Virus record (IMG/VR): IMGVR_UViG_3300033143_002059
Location: 1 to 34,258 of that record
Source of the DNA: a virus
Length of the DNA stretch: 34,258 bases
Reading direction: 5' to 3' (one strand)
Below, in pieces: positions 23,928-31,387 of the stretch. Made by a program: the position numbers and the translations under genes. Within the stretch, counting starts at the first letter, position 1. Each line of letters starts with the position of its first letter. Under the pieces are notes generated by a model. It did not search any database and was not told the origin of the DNA. It saw nothing but the letters and a program-made list of their open reading frames with translations.

Positions 23928-24249
23928 TTTCATCGTCACGGCGCTGGCCACATGGCGGCTGTCCTTTATGCTGGCTGAAGAGGATGGCCCGTTTGCCATC
24001 TTCGCCCGCTTCCGTCACGCCGTTGGCTTGCGTCAGACAGCCGTCAGGGAAAATGGCGCTGTCGAGGTGGCAATGGTGGCGCAATCGCCAGTAGCGGAGC
24101 TGTTCGCTTGCGTCTGGTGTCTGTCCGTATGGATTGCGGCGCTAATGACGTTGCAACCGCTTCGCCCCGTACGTTCCATCCTGGCAATTAGCGGCGGGGC
24201 TATCATTATTCAGGAGGCAATCCATTGGCTAGTCTATCGACAAAGGTAA
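23920..24249 (+). CDS. DUF1360-like membrane protein
   Basis: The 109-residue protein has the DUF1360 pattern: an N-terminal helix ending in ATWRLSFMLAEEDGPFAIFARFR, a conserved CVWCLSVWIAALM with paired cysteines, and a final helix beginning AISGGAIIIQEAIHW. DUF1360 proteins are small inner-membrane proteins of unknown role. It overlaps the phosphatase-superfamily gene by eight bases and the next gene by 25. It closes the glycosylation cassette. Confidence 0.75.
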   Translation: MFDFIVTALATWRLSFMLAEEDGPFAIFARFRHAVGLRQTAVRENGAVEVAMVAQSPVAELFACVWCLSVWIAALMTLQPLRPVRSILAISGGAIIIQEAIHWLVYRQR

Positions 24250-24656
24250 AAAAGATATTCAATCGCGCATGGCGGCGCTACGGTAAGCCGGTGGCGACGG
24301 TCGTGCGTCCGATCTCAGAATGGAACCTGCCTGCCGGCTTCGCTTACGATTCAACCTATGATCGCATCGTCGATGTTGACACCGTACCGCTCAACAATCC
24401 AGAAGCGTATTGGGTGACTGATTCCGTTTACATTGTCCCGAACGCTTATTCGGGCGACCTCAAGCTAATGATCGCAGTGGGAGCCATCCCCGCCGGTACT
24501 ACCGAATTCGGCGTGCTGAGCACTGACCTGGAAACGATTCAGGACGCCCACGCGATCCAGATAGACGGCGATTGGTATGACGTTATTGATACCGCTCATT
24601 CCCCTATCGGCACCGATGGCACATGGGCGCTTGTGCGCGTTTCACGAAGGAGTTGA
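24225..24656 (+). CDS. Neck protein, probable head-tail stopper-like
   Basis: The 143-residue protein starts with TTG at 24225, chosen because a perfect AGGAGG (24211-24216) lies eight bases upstream; no ATG fits better. It has a basic helical N-terminus (VKKIFNRAWRRYGKPV) and a beta-rich rest including HAIQIDGDWYDVIDTAHSP and TWALVRVSRRS, which resembles small head-tail closure or stopper proteins. Its position before the terminator-like and tail-tube genes supports a neck role. It overlaps the DUF1360-like gene by 25 bases. Confidence 0.55.
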   Translation: MASLSTKVKKIFNRAWRRYGKPVATVVRPISEWNLPAGFAYDSTYDRIVDVDTVPLNNPEAYWVTDSVYIVPNAYSGDLKLMIAVGAIPAGTTEFGVLSTDLETIQDAHAIQIDGDWYDVIDTAHSPIGTDGTWALVRVSRRS

Positions 24657-24658
24657 TT

Positions 24659-25078
24659 ATGTTAAGCAAATTACTGGAATGGCTGGCAGATGAATTGGAA
24701 ACGGCATTGACGTTGGATGTGATAAAAGCATTCCCGATCTGGCGGCGGCAAGGCGTAACGAACACAGACCCGGCAACGGCCAGCCTGCCCACTGGCTCGC
24801 TGTTCCTTGCTGAGAGTAACCGCACGTTGATCAAGCGCGTGGGCGCGGGACCAGGGCAGCGTCAGGCAACGTTTGAATTTTACGTCTTTTGTCGCCATGA
24901 ACGGGAATTGACTGACGCTATCGACAATCTGGAATCATGGAGCGAACGAACAGCAGCCGCAAGCGTCAATTCTATCAGAGTGGCTTTGCAGATTTCAGTC
25001 GGCACACGACTACCCAACGAACACGGATTACAACAGGAAGAACACGCTTTTTTCTGTCCAATCATCATTTCATGGTGA
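24659..25078 (+). CDS. Tail terminator-like protein
   Basis: The 139-residue protein has an N-terminal helix (MLSKLLEWLADELETAL), then strands with FPIWRRQGV, LFLAESN, RQATFEFYVFCR and a helix around ELTDAIDNLESWSE, the usual order of tail terminator and tail completion proteins. AAGGAG at 24646-24651 supports ATG 24659. It directly precedes the tail-tube candidate. These proteins cap the tail tube when the tape-measure length is reached. The assignment is from layout, not strong motifs. Confidence 0.5.
   Translation: MLSKLLEWLADELETALTLDVIKAFPIWRRQGVTNTDPATASLPTGSLFLAESNRTLIKRVGAGPGQRQATFEFYVFCRHERELTDAIDNLESWSERTAAASVNSIRVALQISVGTRLPNEHGLQQEEHAFFCPIIISW
24942..24978 (+). promoter_or_regulatory. 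Degenerate third copy of the bipartite element, inside a gene
   Basis: GCGAACGAAC and AAGCGTCAA match the intergenic copies, followed by ATCAG, but the boxes are one base closer and the region encodes part of the terminator-like protein. It lies about 120 bases before the tail-tube gene. It may be chance. Confidence 0.2.
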
Positions 25079-25091
25079 AGGAGTTCTACAC

Positions 25092-25598
25092 ATGGCACGT
25101 GACAGTTTTGACCATTCATTAGACGTTCGGCAGCAATATCTGTCACTCGTCTATCATTCTTTTCCTGGCTCTGGCGTCTGGACGCTTCTAAACCAGGGGC
25201 GCACAGTCAGCCCGTCGCAGTCGGCGGATGAACAGGAGTACAGCCGCATTGGCGACAAGAGCAAGCTGAAAGTCGCCGGTACAGTCACCACAGATGTAAC
25301 CGTGCAGGTCTACGTTCAGGACGATATCAGCGAACTGGCTATGCTGATTGGCACCACTGTGATAGGCGCTGGCTGGGCTGGAACTGAAGAGATTCAGCTT
25401 GATCCCACCGAAGCCCACGATCTGAAGATCGTCAATTTCAACGGTATCACGGCAGCCGCTGACATCCTCTCGAACGAGTATATCAACGAGTTCAAGCCGT
25501 TCAACCTTGGCCCGCCATTGGAGGCCGAAGGTGACGTGCGTATCGCTGATATCAGCGGCGCGGCTGCCAGCTACTACATCATACCAGAAGCGACATAG
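25092..25598 (+). CDS. Probable major tail tube protein
   Basis: The 168-residue protein is beta-rich with few repeats: YSRIGDKSKLKVAGTV, TVQVYVQDDISELAMLIGT, HDLKIVNFNGIT, and a strand-rich end (AASYYIIPEAT). Its size, the preceding terminator-like gene and the following frameshifting chaperones place it where siphophages encode the tail tube. The absence of a sheath gene beside it argues for a non-contractile tail. AAGGAG (25077-25082) lies upstream of ATG 25092. Confidence 0.6.
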   Translation: MARDSFDHSLDVRQQYLSLVYHSFPGSGVWTLLNQGRTVSPSQSADEQEYSRIGDKSKLKVAGTVTTDVTVQVYVQDDISELAMLIGTTVIGAGWAGTEEIQLDPTEAHDLKIVNFNGITAAADILSNEYINEFKPFNLGPPLEAEGDVRIADISGAAASYYIIPEAT

Positions 25599-25608
25599 GT
25601 CTTGAGAT

Positions 25609-26196
25609 ATGCAAATAATCAAGATCGATGAACCGATCACCATGCAGGCAATCGAGGATGGTTTCATCGTCCACTTCAGCTATGCCGACAAGGATTTTTA
25701 CTTACGTCCTCCAAACACGGCTGAACTGGACGATGCTAACACTACGCTACGCCTCGCCCGCGCCAAATTCGTTGACCGCTACGCTGACGACCTGATTGAT
25801 ATCCCGCCTTCCGATGCTGACATAAAAGCATTGGAACGGGCTTTGACAACGGCAGAGGAACGCTTTGCCGACGCCGAAGATGGTTCGGTCGCCAAGCTGC
25901 GGGCCAGCTATCAGGTGGCATCATTGCAGCGCAATCTCGAAGACCGCACGCAACTGGACGAACAGGCTGACGAGGTGGCGCTGCTGGCGCGTGACCGCGA
26001 ACTGGCGTTCGTTATGTTTTGCAATGACAAGGGAAACAGCCTTTTCATAGCCAGACTCGAAGACACCGTGAAGCGCTGGCACCAGCTATCGATCCGGGTC
26101 AAAGACCGGGCAAGGCCGGGCATCTGGCGAGTGCTTGAGGCGCTCGATAACGTCCCTTTCGCATCGGACCCCACACCCGCAGAAAATACCGACTAG
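25609..26196 (+). CDS. Tail assembly chaperone (gpG-type, zero-frame product)
   Basis: The 195-residue protein begins with beta strands (KIDEPITMQAIEDGFIVHFSYADKDF is one of its longer readable stretches, residues 5-30) and then long charged helices (ADIKALERALTTAEERFADA; ARDRELAFVMFC), the usual make-up of tail chaperones. These coat the tape measure protein while the tail polymerises. Its last codons contain a -1 slippery site, and a second frame runs on to 26414, just ahead of the tape measure gene. This is the conserved G/GT arrangement of long-tailed phages. Confidence 0.8.
   Translation: MQIIKIDEPITMQAIEDGFIVHFSYADKDFYLRPPNTAELDDANTTLRLARAKFVDRYADDLIDIPPSDADIKALERALTTAEERFADAEDGSVAKLRASYQVASLQRNLEDRTQLDEQADEVALLARDRELAFVMFCNDKGNSLFIARLEDTVKRWHQLSIRVKDRARPGIWRVLEALDNVPFASDPTPAENTD
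26137..26160 (+). promoter_or_regulatory. Predicted -1 ribosomal frameshift site in the tail chaperone gene
   Basis: C CCT TTC (26154-26160) is a canonical X XXY YYZ heptamer in the correct phase of the 25609 frame, 11 codons before its TAG. GAGG (26137-26140) lies exactly 13 bases upstream. A -1 slip opens a frame to 26414. The same layout occurs at the portal-MuF junction. Confidence 0.8.
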
Positions 26197-26414
26197 CGCA
26201 GCAATTCAACACCTGGCCGTTTTCAACGCCACCAGGCGAGCTAAACGCTCTGCAATCAACCTTGCTTCATGAGGCTTTGCAGTCAGAGAGCTTGCCAGCC
26301 ACGGTTGATCCAAAGACCGGCAAGAAATCGGCGCCAATGGCTCCGAAGCTATCACGGGCGGCATTGCTGCAAATCGACGAAGCGCACAGCGAAAGCATCC
26401 ACGGCACCACATAG
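26154..26414 (+). CDS. Tail chaperone extension (gpGT-type, -1 frame)
   Basis: After slippage at 26160 the ribosome reads 84 further codons: RIGPHTRRKYRLAQQ, then FNTWPFSTPPGELNALQ and a helical C-terminus ending ESIHGTT at TAG 26412-26414. The extended product would be about 268 residues. There is no start codon or ribosome site for separate expression near the beginning. In lambda the T part recruits the tail tube protein to the tape measure complex, so the same role is expected here. The region between 26197 and the tape measure gene is thereby explained. Confidence 0.8.
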   Translation, partial: PFRIGPHTRRKYRLAQQFNTWPFSTPPGELNALQSTLLHEALQSESLPATVDPKTGKKSAPMAPKLSRAALLQIDEAHSESIHGTT

Positions 26415-26445
26415 GGGATCGGGTTCTGACCCGGTTCCCTATTTT
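26411..26445 (+). terminator. Hairpin with T-run between the tail chaperone and tape measure genes
   Basis: ATAGGGGATCGGGT (26411-26424) pairs with ACCCGGTTCCCTAT (26429-26442) over 14 positions, counting two G-T pairs, with one internal mismatch and a TCTG loop. Four Ts follow (26442-26445). It includes the stop codon of the chaperone extension. It could be an intrinsic terminator or attenuator lowering tape measure expression, or an RNA processing site. Confidence 0.55.
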
Positions 26446-26459
26446 ACAAGATAACGATT

Positions 26460-29400
26460 ATGGCACTAACTGTTCAAGGACAAATTATATTAGAGGACAT
26501 GTTCAGCGCCACGTTGGACGATCTACAAACTGGTCTTGAGCAATCCAAAAAGGAAACGGAAGAGCTTGGCGACGAGCTTGACGATTTAGGCAAAGCGACG
26601 GGGCTAGACCCGCTGCTGAGCGATATCGATGAATTGCAAGCACGAGCAAAGGCGGCGGCGGTTACGGCGGACAAGCTGGGACGTGAATTTTCAGAGATAC
26701 CGGCACAATCGCGCGTCGATGAACTGACGGCACAGATTGGACGCTTGCAAGCGAAAGCGCGTTCCGGCGTCAAGTTGTCAATCGGGGAAATCTCAGAATA
26801 CGAAAATCTGAATGGTGAATTGACTAGGTTACAGCGGGGGCTGGACGGCGTTACAGGCAAAGCAACGGTGACCACGGGCATCATGCAGAAATTGACAAAA
26901 GTGGCGGCGTTGGCTGGCTTGTCATTCGGGGCGATGCAACTAGGGCGCGCTGCCTGGGGGATGTTGGAATTTGGCGCGGCTACCGCTGACGCCAGAGAGA
27001 GTTTCGAGGATTTGGCCCGCAATTCTGGCGTCAATGCCCAGCAGCTAATATCAGACATGAAAGATGTTAGTCATGGCGCAGTAATGGAAGCCGATTTAAT
27101 GAAGACGGCCAACCTTGCCATGATGGCCAGCGGCAAAGACTTGGCCGATAATCTACCGCGACTTTATGAGGGCGCTCGCCTCGCAGCAAAAGCAACCGGG
27201 GAAGATGTCGGGCACATCTACGACACCCTGATTCGTGGTATTGTGCGCGGTAGCCCGTTGCTCATTGACAACGCAAACATATTTATCAAAGCTGGCGATT
27301 CAGTCGAGCGATACGCTAAATCGCTTGGCAAAACGACGGAGGAACTATCTACAACTGAGCGCATGATGGCGACGCTCAACGCCGTGCTCGCACAGATTGA
27401 CAAGAATCTGGCGGGGGCTGGTGACAGCGCCGCAACGCATTCAGAACAAGTTGCAAGCATTGGCATCGCCTGGGATGAGGCAAAAGCGGCAATGGGTGAG
27501 TATGCAGTCGAGAAGGGCGCGGCTGACGCACTTGGCACTGCGGCGATGAATATTCGTTCGCTCGCCGAAGGAGCCTACGGGGCGACAGAAGAATTTGAGG
27601 TGATGAACAAGGGAATACACGCGACGGGTTTGGCGATAGAACAATTACTTGTCGGTGATACCATGCTGGGATTAACGACGCTCGGTAGAGCAATTGCCAG
27701 TTCGTTTTTGACAGCAGAGGAGGAGGCGAAGGCGGTTGATTTAGTTCTAAACGACTTGGGAATCAGCCTCGCACAGATCGAGGGGCTGGATATGGATAAT
27801 GTCGCCGCGCTCGTAGCGCAGATAGCGAAAATCAGCCCACAAAAAGCGCAGGAATTTGCGGACGCTATCGAGGAGGGCGGACAGCAAGCGCTATACGCCG
27901 CCGAAGTCTGGCACAAGCTCAACAAGGAAATCGACAATCAGGTTGACGTGGCGATTAAGTTTAACCCGAGCAGTATTGAGGGTTATGTCAATCACCTAAA
28001 TGCTTTGGCAGCGGCGCAGGATCGGACAACTTCCGCCATAAGATTTACTACTGATGAATTGCGCGAAGAGCATCGGGCAATGCTGGCGGCGTCAGCGACG
28101 ACCAACGATCTGAGCGGTAGCCTGGAAGATGTGATCCGGGCGGCAAACAAGCCAATCAGCATTGAGGCTAAAACACAAGGATTTGAGCAGTCACTTGCCA
28201 GAGTGGAGGGCGGGCTGGTGGGCTTGTCCGATATTGTGTCATCGGATGAATTGACCGCCACGCGGGCAAAGGTTCTGGCGGAGCTAAAAACGCTTTACAC
28301 GGGCATGGGTGACATAACAGACTTTGAAATGCAACTCATTGCCGGGCGTTATCTAGATGGCTGGGATGATATTATATCGGGTACAAGGTCGGCGCATGAC
28401 AAGCTGCTGGCAGGGCAGAAAAGCCACGGTGTTAAAATGGCGGCGTCTGCGTCCAGTATCCAGAGCGCTATCGAGCAAGCGTTAGCTGGTAGCGTCAATG
28501 TTACAGCTGAGGACATGGCCCTGGCAGACGCCGGGCTGTACGAGGACAAGGTTCTTGAATCGGCCCGACAACTGAACGCCGTTGCGGCCCGTGGCTTTGC
28601 GGAACTTGACTTGCACCCTGATTGGTACGCTCTTTTTGACGTACCGGAGGATGTGGTCAAATCGTGGCCAGAGGATGAACTAAAGGCAAAAGCGGCGCAA
28701 TTGAGTGCAGATATTGTTGACCTGGTTCGCCCGGATAAAATCAACTGGGATGCCTTCATTGGCGAGTACCAAAAGATTCAGGAACGGCAAGCGGCAAAGG
28801 AATTGACCATCGACATTGCCGTCGATAAGCTGGTAGCATCTGGCGCGCTGGATAAATCGACAGATGAGATACGCAAGGACATCGCCGCGCAGTTAGGTTT
28901 AGAATTGCCGACCATGACGATGGATACCCTGTTCGCTGTGGAGTCTGGCACATATGCCAATATACAGGCTCAAGCACTGGAAGGAAACACGGCAGTAGTC
29001 CTACCGGTTGAATTGGCGTATACGCCAGACGAAGAAAACCTGACCAAGAAATTAGCCGCCGTCGATACGGATATGGAAACTATCATGCTCGCTGTTGAGC
29101 CTGTACTGGGCGAACTTGACGACCTGCCCACTCAGACGGTAACGGCGGATCTGGTATTGCCAAAGACGTTGCCGGAACTGGCGCTGATTGCAAATCTCGA
29201 TCTGACGTTACCGGATGCGCTACCGGAATTGTCACTGGTCACAGCGCTCGATCTTACGTTACCAGACGCCTTGCCCGAACTGGCTCTGATTGCCAATCTC
29301 ACCCTGGTTATGCCGGATGAGTTGCCGGAGCTACCAGACCTGACGCTTGACACAGACCTGAATCTGGTACTGCCAGCGATATTGCCAAGCGTGACGCTGG

Positions 29401-31016
29401 CGGCCAATCTGGACTTATTCCTACCGGATGAATTGCCGACATTGCCCGACCTGACCCTGATCACGAATCTTGATCTTGTGTTGCCGGAAATATTGCCCGG
29501 CGTGACGCTGGCCACCGACCTCGATCTGGCGTTGCCGGAATCATTGCCGGAACTGGCACTGGTCGCAGGTATTGATCTTACGTTGCCCGACACGTTACCG
29601 GAACTGGCATTGGTCGCCAATCTGGATTTGATTCTACCGGACGAATTGCCGGAAGTGCCCGACCTGGCGCTAGGTGCAGATGTTGAATTGACGTTGCCAG
29701 CGGTTTTGCCATCCCTGCTACTGAGCGCCGCGCTTGACTTGCAGGTGCCGGAATCGTTACCGGAATTAGCACTGGTCACGAATCTTGACGTGGTGATGCC
29801 TGAGGTGTTGCCAGACACGCTGCCCGACTTGACCATAATCTCCAATCTTGATTTGGTACTGCCGGAAACGTTGCCGGAATTGACGCTGGATGCACCTCTT
29901 GAGCTTGCGTTGCCTGACACGTTGCCTAAACTGGCATTGATCGCCAATCTTGAATTGGTACTGCCGGAAGAACTGCCGGAAATGCCAGACGTGACGCTGG
30001 CTGCTGACCTCGATCCAACGCTGCCAGAAATATTGCCAGACGTGACGCTTGCGGCTGTCCTTGATTTGCAAGTGCCGGAGGTGCTACCGGAACTGGCGCT
30101 GGTCACGAATTTGGATGTGATACTACCTGAGATATTGCCCGACACATTGCCAAGCGTGACGCTGGATACCGCCCTGGATTTGACGCTGCCAGAATTATTG
30201 CCTGAGCTAACACTGGACACGCCGCTAATTCTGACGTTGCCCTACGTATTGCCGGAATTGGCGCTGACCGCTAATCTCGATCTGGTGTTGCCGGAAGAGA
30301 TGCCTGAGTTGCCCGACATGGCGATTGGGGCCGATGTTGACTTGACGATGCCAGAGGTGTTGCCCGGCGTGACGTTAGCCGCTGCGCTTGACCTGCAAGT
30401 GCCAGAGACATTGCCAGAACTGGCGATGGTCACGAACCTTGACATAATATTCCCTGAGACATTGCCAGAGCAGACGGTAGCGGCGGCGCTGGCGTTTCCT
30501 GAGACATTGCCGGAATTGACGCTGGACACGGCTCTTGATCTGGAATTGCCTGATACGCTGCCAGAATTAACGCTGGTTGCACACCTCGATCTTGTTCTAC
30601 CAGAAGAGATGCCGGTGGTCGACATTGGCAAAGCGGACGCCAGCAATATCGAAGTGCAATCAAACGCACCGGTGGCGCTGGAAACGGCCACCGCAATCAC
30701 GCCAGACATCGACCTCGACAGCATCTACGACGAAGGGTTGAGCGCAGCCGATCAATTTATGGGCGGCTTCGATAGCGGTCTGCTGGACGCTAATCCCGGT
30801 TCCTCAATTTATGCAATCATCGCCGGGTCAATCGATTCCAATGAGGACGAATATATGGGCATCGGCACCCGTTTAGGCACAACGATATCAGGCGCTTTCA
30901 GCGACGCGATGGAGGCGGGCGTGGGCAACATACGGCAGGACATGGCGCGAATCATCGCCCCGGAAGTCGCCGCAATTCTTAGCCGCCAGCAAGGCGGGAG
31001 GGGGCCGATAGACTGA
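26460..31016 (+). CDS. Tape measure protein with a long beta/proline-rich repeat region
   Basis: The 1518-residue protein follows the frameshifting chaperones and is by far the longest gene, as expected for the tape measure. Residues 1-130 are coiled coil (LQTGLEQSKKETEELGDELDD). A hydrophobic, glycine-rich part (AALAGLSFGAMQLGRAAWGM, about 143-165) and the helical block AATADARESFEDLARNSGV are typical of tail-length proteins. Helical regions continue to about 880. Residues 889-1383 are 28 leucine/proline-rich units, described separately. The C-terminal 135 residues are helical and charged. The protein sets tail length and is carried inside the tube. At about 1.5 angstrom per residue for a helical tape the tail would be roughly 200 nm, but the repeat region may not be helical. 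Confidence 0.88.
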   Translation: MALTVQGQIILEDMFSATLDDLQTGLEQSKKETEELGDELDDLGKATGLDPLLSDIDELQARAKAAAVTADKLGREFSEIPAQSRVDELTAQIGRLQAKARSGVKLSIGEISEYENLNGELTRLQRGLDGVTGKATVTTGIMQKLTKVAALAGLSFGAMQLGRAAWGMLEFGAATADARESFEDLARNSGVNAQQLISDMKDVSHGAVMEADLMKTANLAMMASGKDLADNLPRLYEGARLAAKATGEDVGHIYDTLIRGIVRGSPLLIDNANIFIKAGDSVERYAKSLGKTTEELSTTERMMATLNAVLAQIDKNLAGAGDSAATHSEQVASIGIAWDEAKAAMGEYAVEKGAADALGTAAMNIRSLAEGAYGATEEFEVMNKGIHATGLAIEQLLVGDTMLGLTTLGRAIASSFLTAEEEAKAVDLVLNDLGISLAQIEGLDMDNVAALVAQIAKISPQKAQEFADAIEEGGQQALYAAEVWHKLNKEIDNQVDVAIKFNPSSIEGYVNHLNALAAAQDRTTSAIRFTTDELREEHRAMLAASATTNDLSGSLEDVIRAANKPISIEAKTQGFEQSLARVEGGLVGLSDIVSSDELTATRAKVLAELKTLYTGMGDITDFEMQLIAGRYLDGWDDIISGTRSAHDKLLAGQKSHGVKMAASASSIQSAIEQALAGSVNVTAEDMALADAGLYEDKVLESARQLNAVAARGFAELDLHPDWYALFDVPEDVVKSWPEDELKAKAAQLSADIVDLVRPDKINWDAFIGEYQKIQERQAAKELTIDIAVDKLVASGALDKSTDEIRKDIAAQLGLELPTMTMDTLFAVESGTYANIQAQALEGNTAVVLPVELAYTPDEENLTKKLAAVDTDMETIMLAVEPVLGELDDLPTQTVTADLVLPKTLPELALIANLDLTLPDALPELSLVTALDLTLPDALPELALIANLTLVMPDELPELPDLTLDTDLNLVLPAILPSVTLAANLDLFLPDELPTLPDLTLITNLDLVLPEILPGVTLATDLDLALPESLPELALVAGIDLTLPDTLPELALVANLDLILPDELPEVPDLALGADVELTLPAVLPSLLLSAALDLQVPESLPELALVTNLDVVMPEVLPDTLPDLTIISNLDLVLPETLPELTLDAPLELALPDTLPKLALIANLELVLPEELPEMPDVTLAADLDPTLPEILPDVTLAAVLDLQVPEVLPELALVTNLDVILPEILPDTLPSVTLDTALDLTLPELLPELTLDTPLILTLPYVLPELALTANLDLVLPEEMPELPDMAIGADVDLTMPEVLPGVTLAAALDLQVPETLPELAMVTNLDIIFPETLPEQTVAAALAFPETLPELTLDTALDLELPDTLPELTLVAHLDLVLPEEMPVVDIGKADASNIEVQSNAPVALETATAITPDIDLDSIYDEGLSAADQFMGGFDSGLLDANPGSSIYAIIAGSIDSNEDEYMGIGTRLGTTISGAFSDAMEAGVGNIRQDMARIIAPEVAAILSRQQGGRGPID
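29124..30608 (+). repeat. 28 tandem protein repeats (mostly 17 residues) within the tape measure gene
   Basis: Residues 889-1383 divide without remainder into 28 units of 15-21 residues, most of them 17, for example LPELALVANLDLILPDE. Each starts LP and ends with a second Pro followed by Asp/Glu/Ala and one more residue; LDL or a variant lies between. Twenty-residue units insert a PDL-type triplet, and 21-residue units insert DTLP. A six-unit block recurs: 29271-29594 (108 residues), 29595-29921 (109), 29922-30248 (109) and 30249-30557 (103). Copies differ at DNA level, so this is not a simple assembly repeat. Regular spacing of Leu and Pro suggests short beta strands and turns. Confidence 0.95.
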
Positions 31017-31387
31017 TGGCAACTACCTGGGATAATGGAGTGGATCCGGCGTATACCTTACCGAACCCTGACAAAGATGGCGTTTCGGCTGATCTGCAAT
31101 ATCATGGTTCAGCCGGGCGCACGCTTGGCGCAAGATTGCGGGTGGACAGCATCGCCCCGCAGACGGTGCGCGTTCCGATGAAATGGTCGATGGCCACAGC
31201 GGCGGAGCGAACCGATATCAAGGCGGCCTACGACGCTTGTGCTCATTTGATTTCAACCTTAACGCTTGAGGACGGCGATAGTTTCAGCGTGATTGCCTTT
31301 CAGAACGGCATGGTTGACCGCAAATGGTTCGCCTGGGATGATACGCCGTACTACCGGATCGAGCTTGTATTCGATGAGGTGGAGTGA
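31016..31387 (+). CDS. Distal tail-region protein
   Basis: The 123-residue protein starts in a one-base overlap with the tape measure stop (TGATG). It contains GVSADLQYHGSAGRTLGARLRV, VRVPMKWSMATAAERTDIKAAYDAC, and DTPYYRIELVFDEVE, a beta-rich layout with a central helix. Its position immediately after the tape measure is that of a distal tail protein or minor tail protein. The next gene starts in a TGATG overlap. The family is not recognised with certainty. Confidence 0.5.
   Translation: MATTWDNGVDPAYTLPNPDKDGVSADLQYHGSAGRTLGARLRVDSIAPQTVRVPMKWSMATAAERTDIKAAYDACAHLISTLTLEDGDSFSVIAFQNGMVDRKWFAWDDTPYYRIELVFDEVE

Noticed and set aside
29132-30220. Minus-strand open frame of 362 residues, rich in Ser and Gly, opposite the tape measure repeats
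   Set aside because: It is the regular mirror of the Leu/Pro repeat codons, has no ribosome site or neighbours on that strand, and lies inside a clearly real gene.
29124-30608. Tape measure repeats as a CRISPR array or microsatellite
   Set aside because: Units vary at DNA level, keep one reading frame and differ by codons; there are no identical repeats with spacers.
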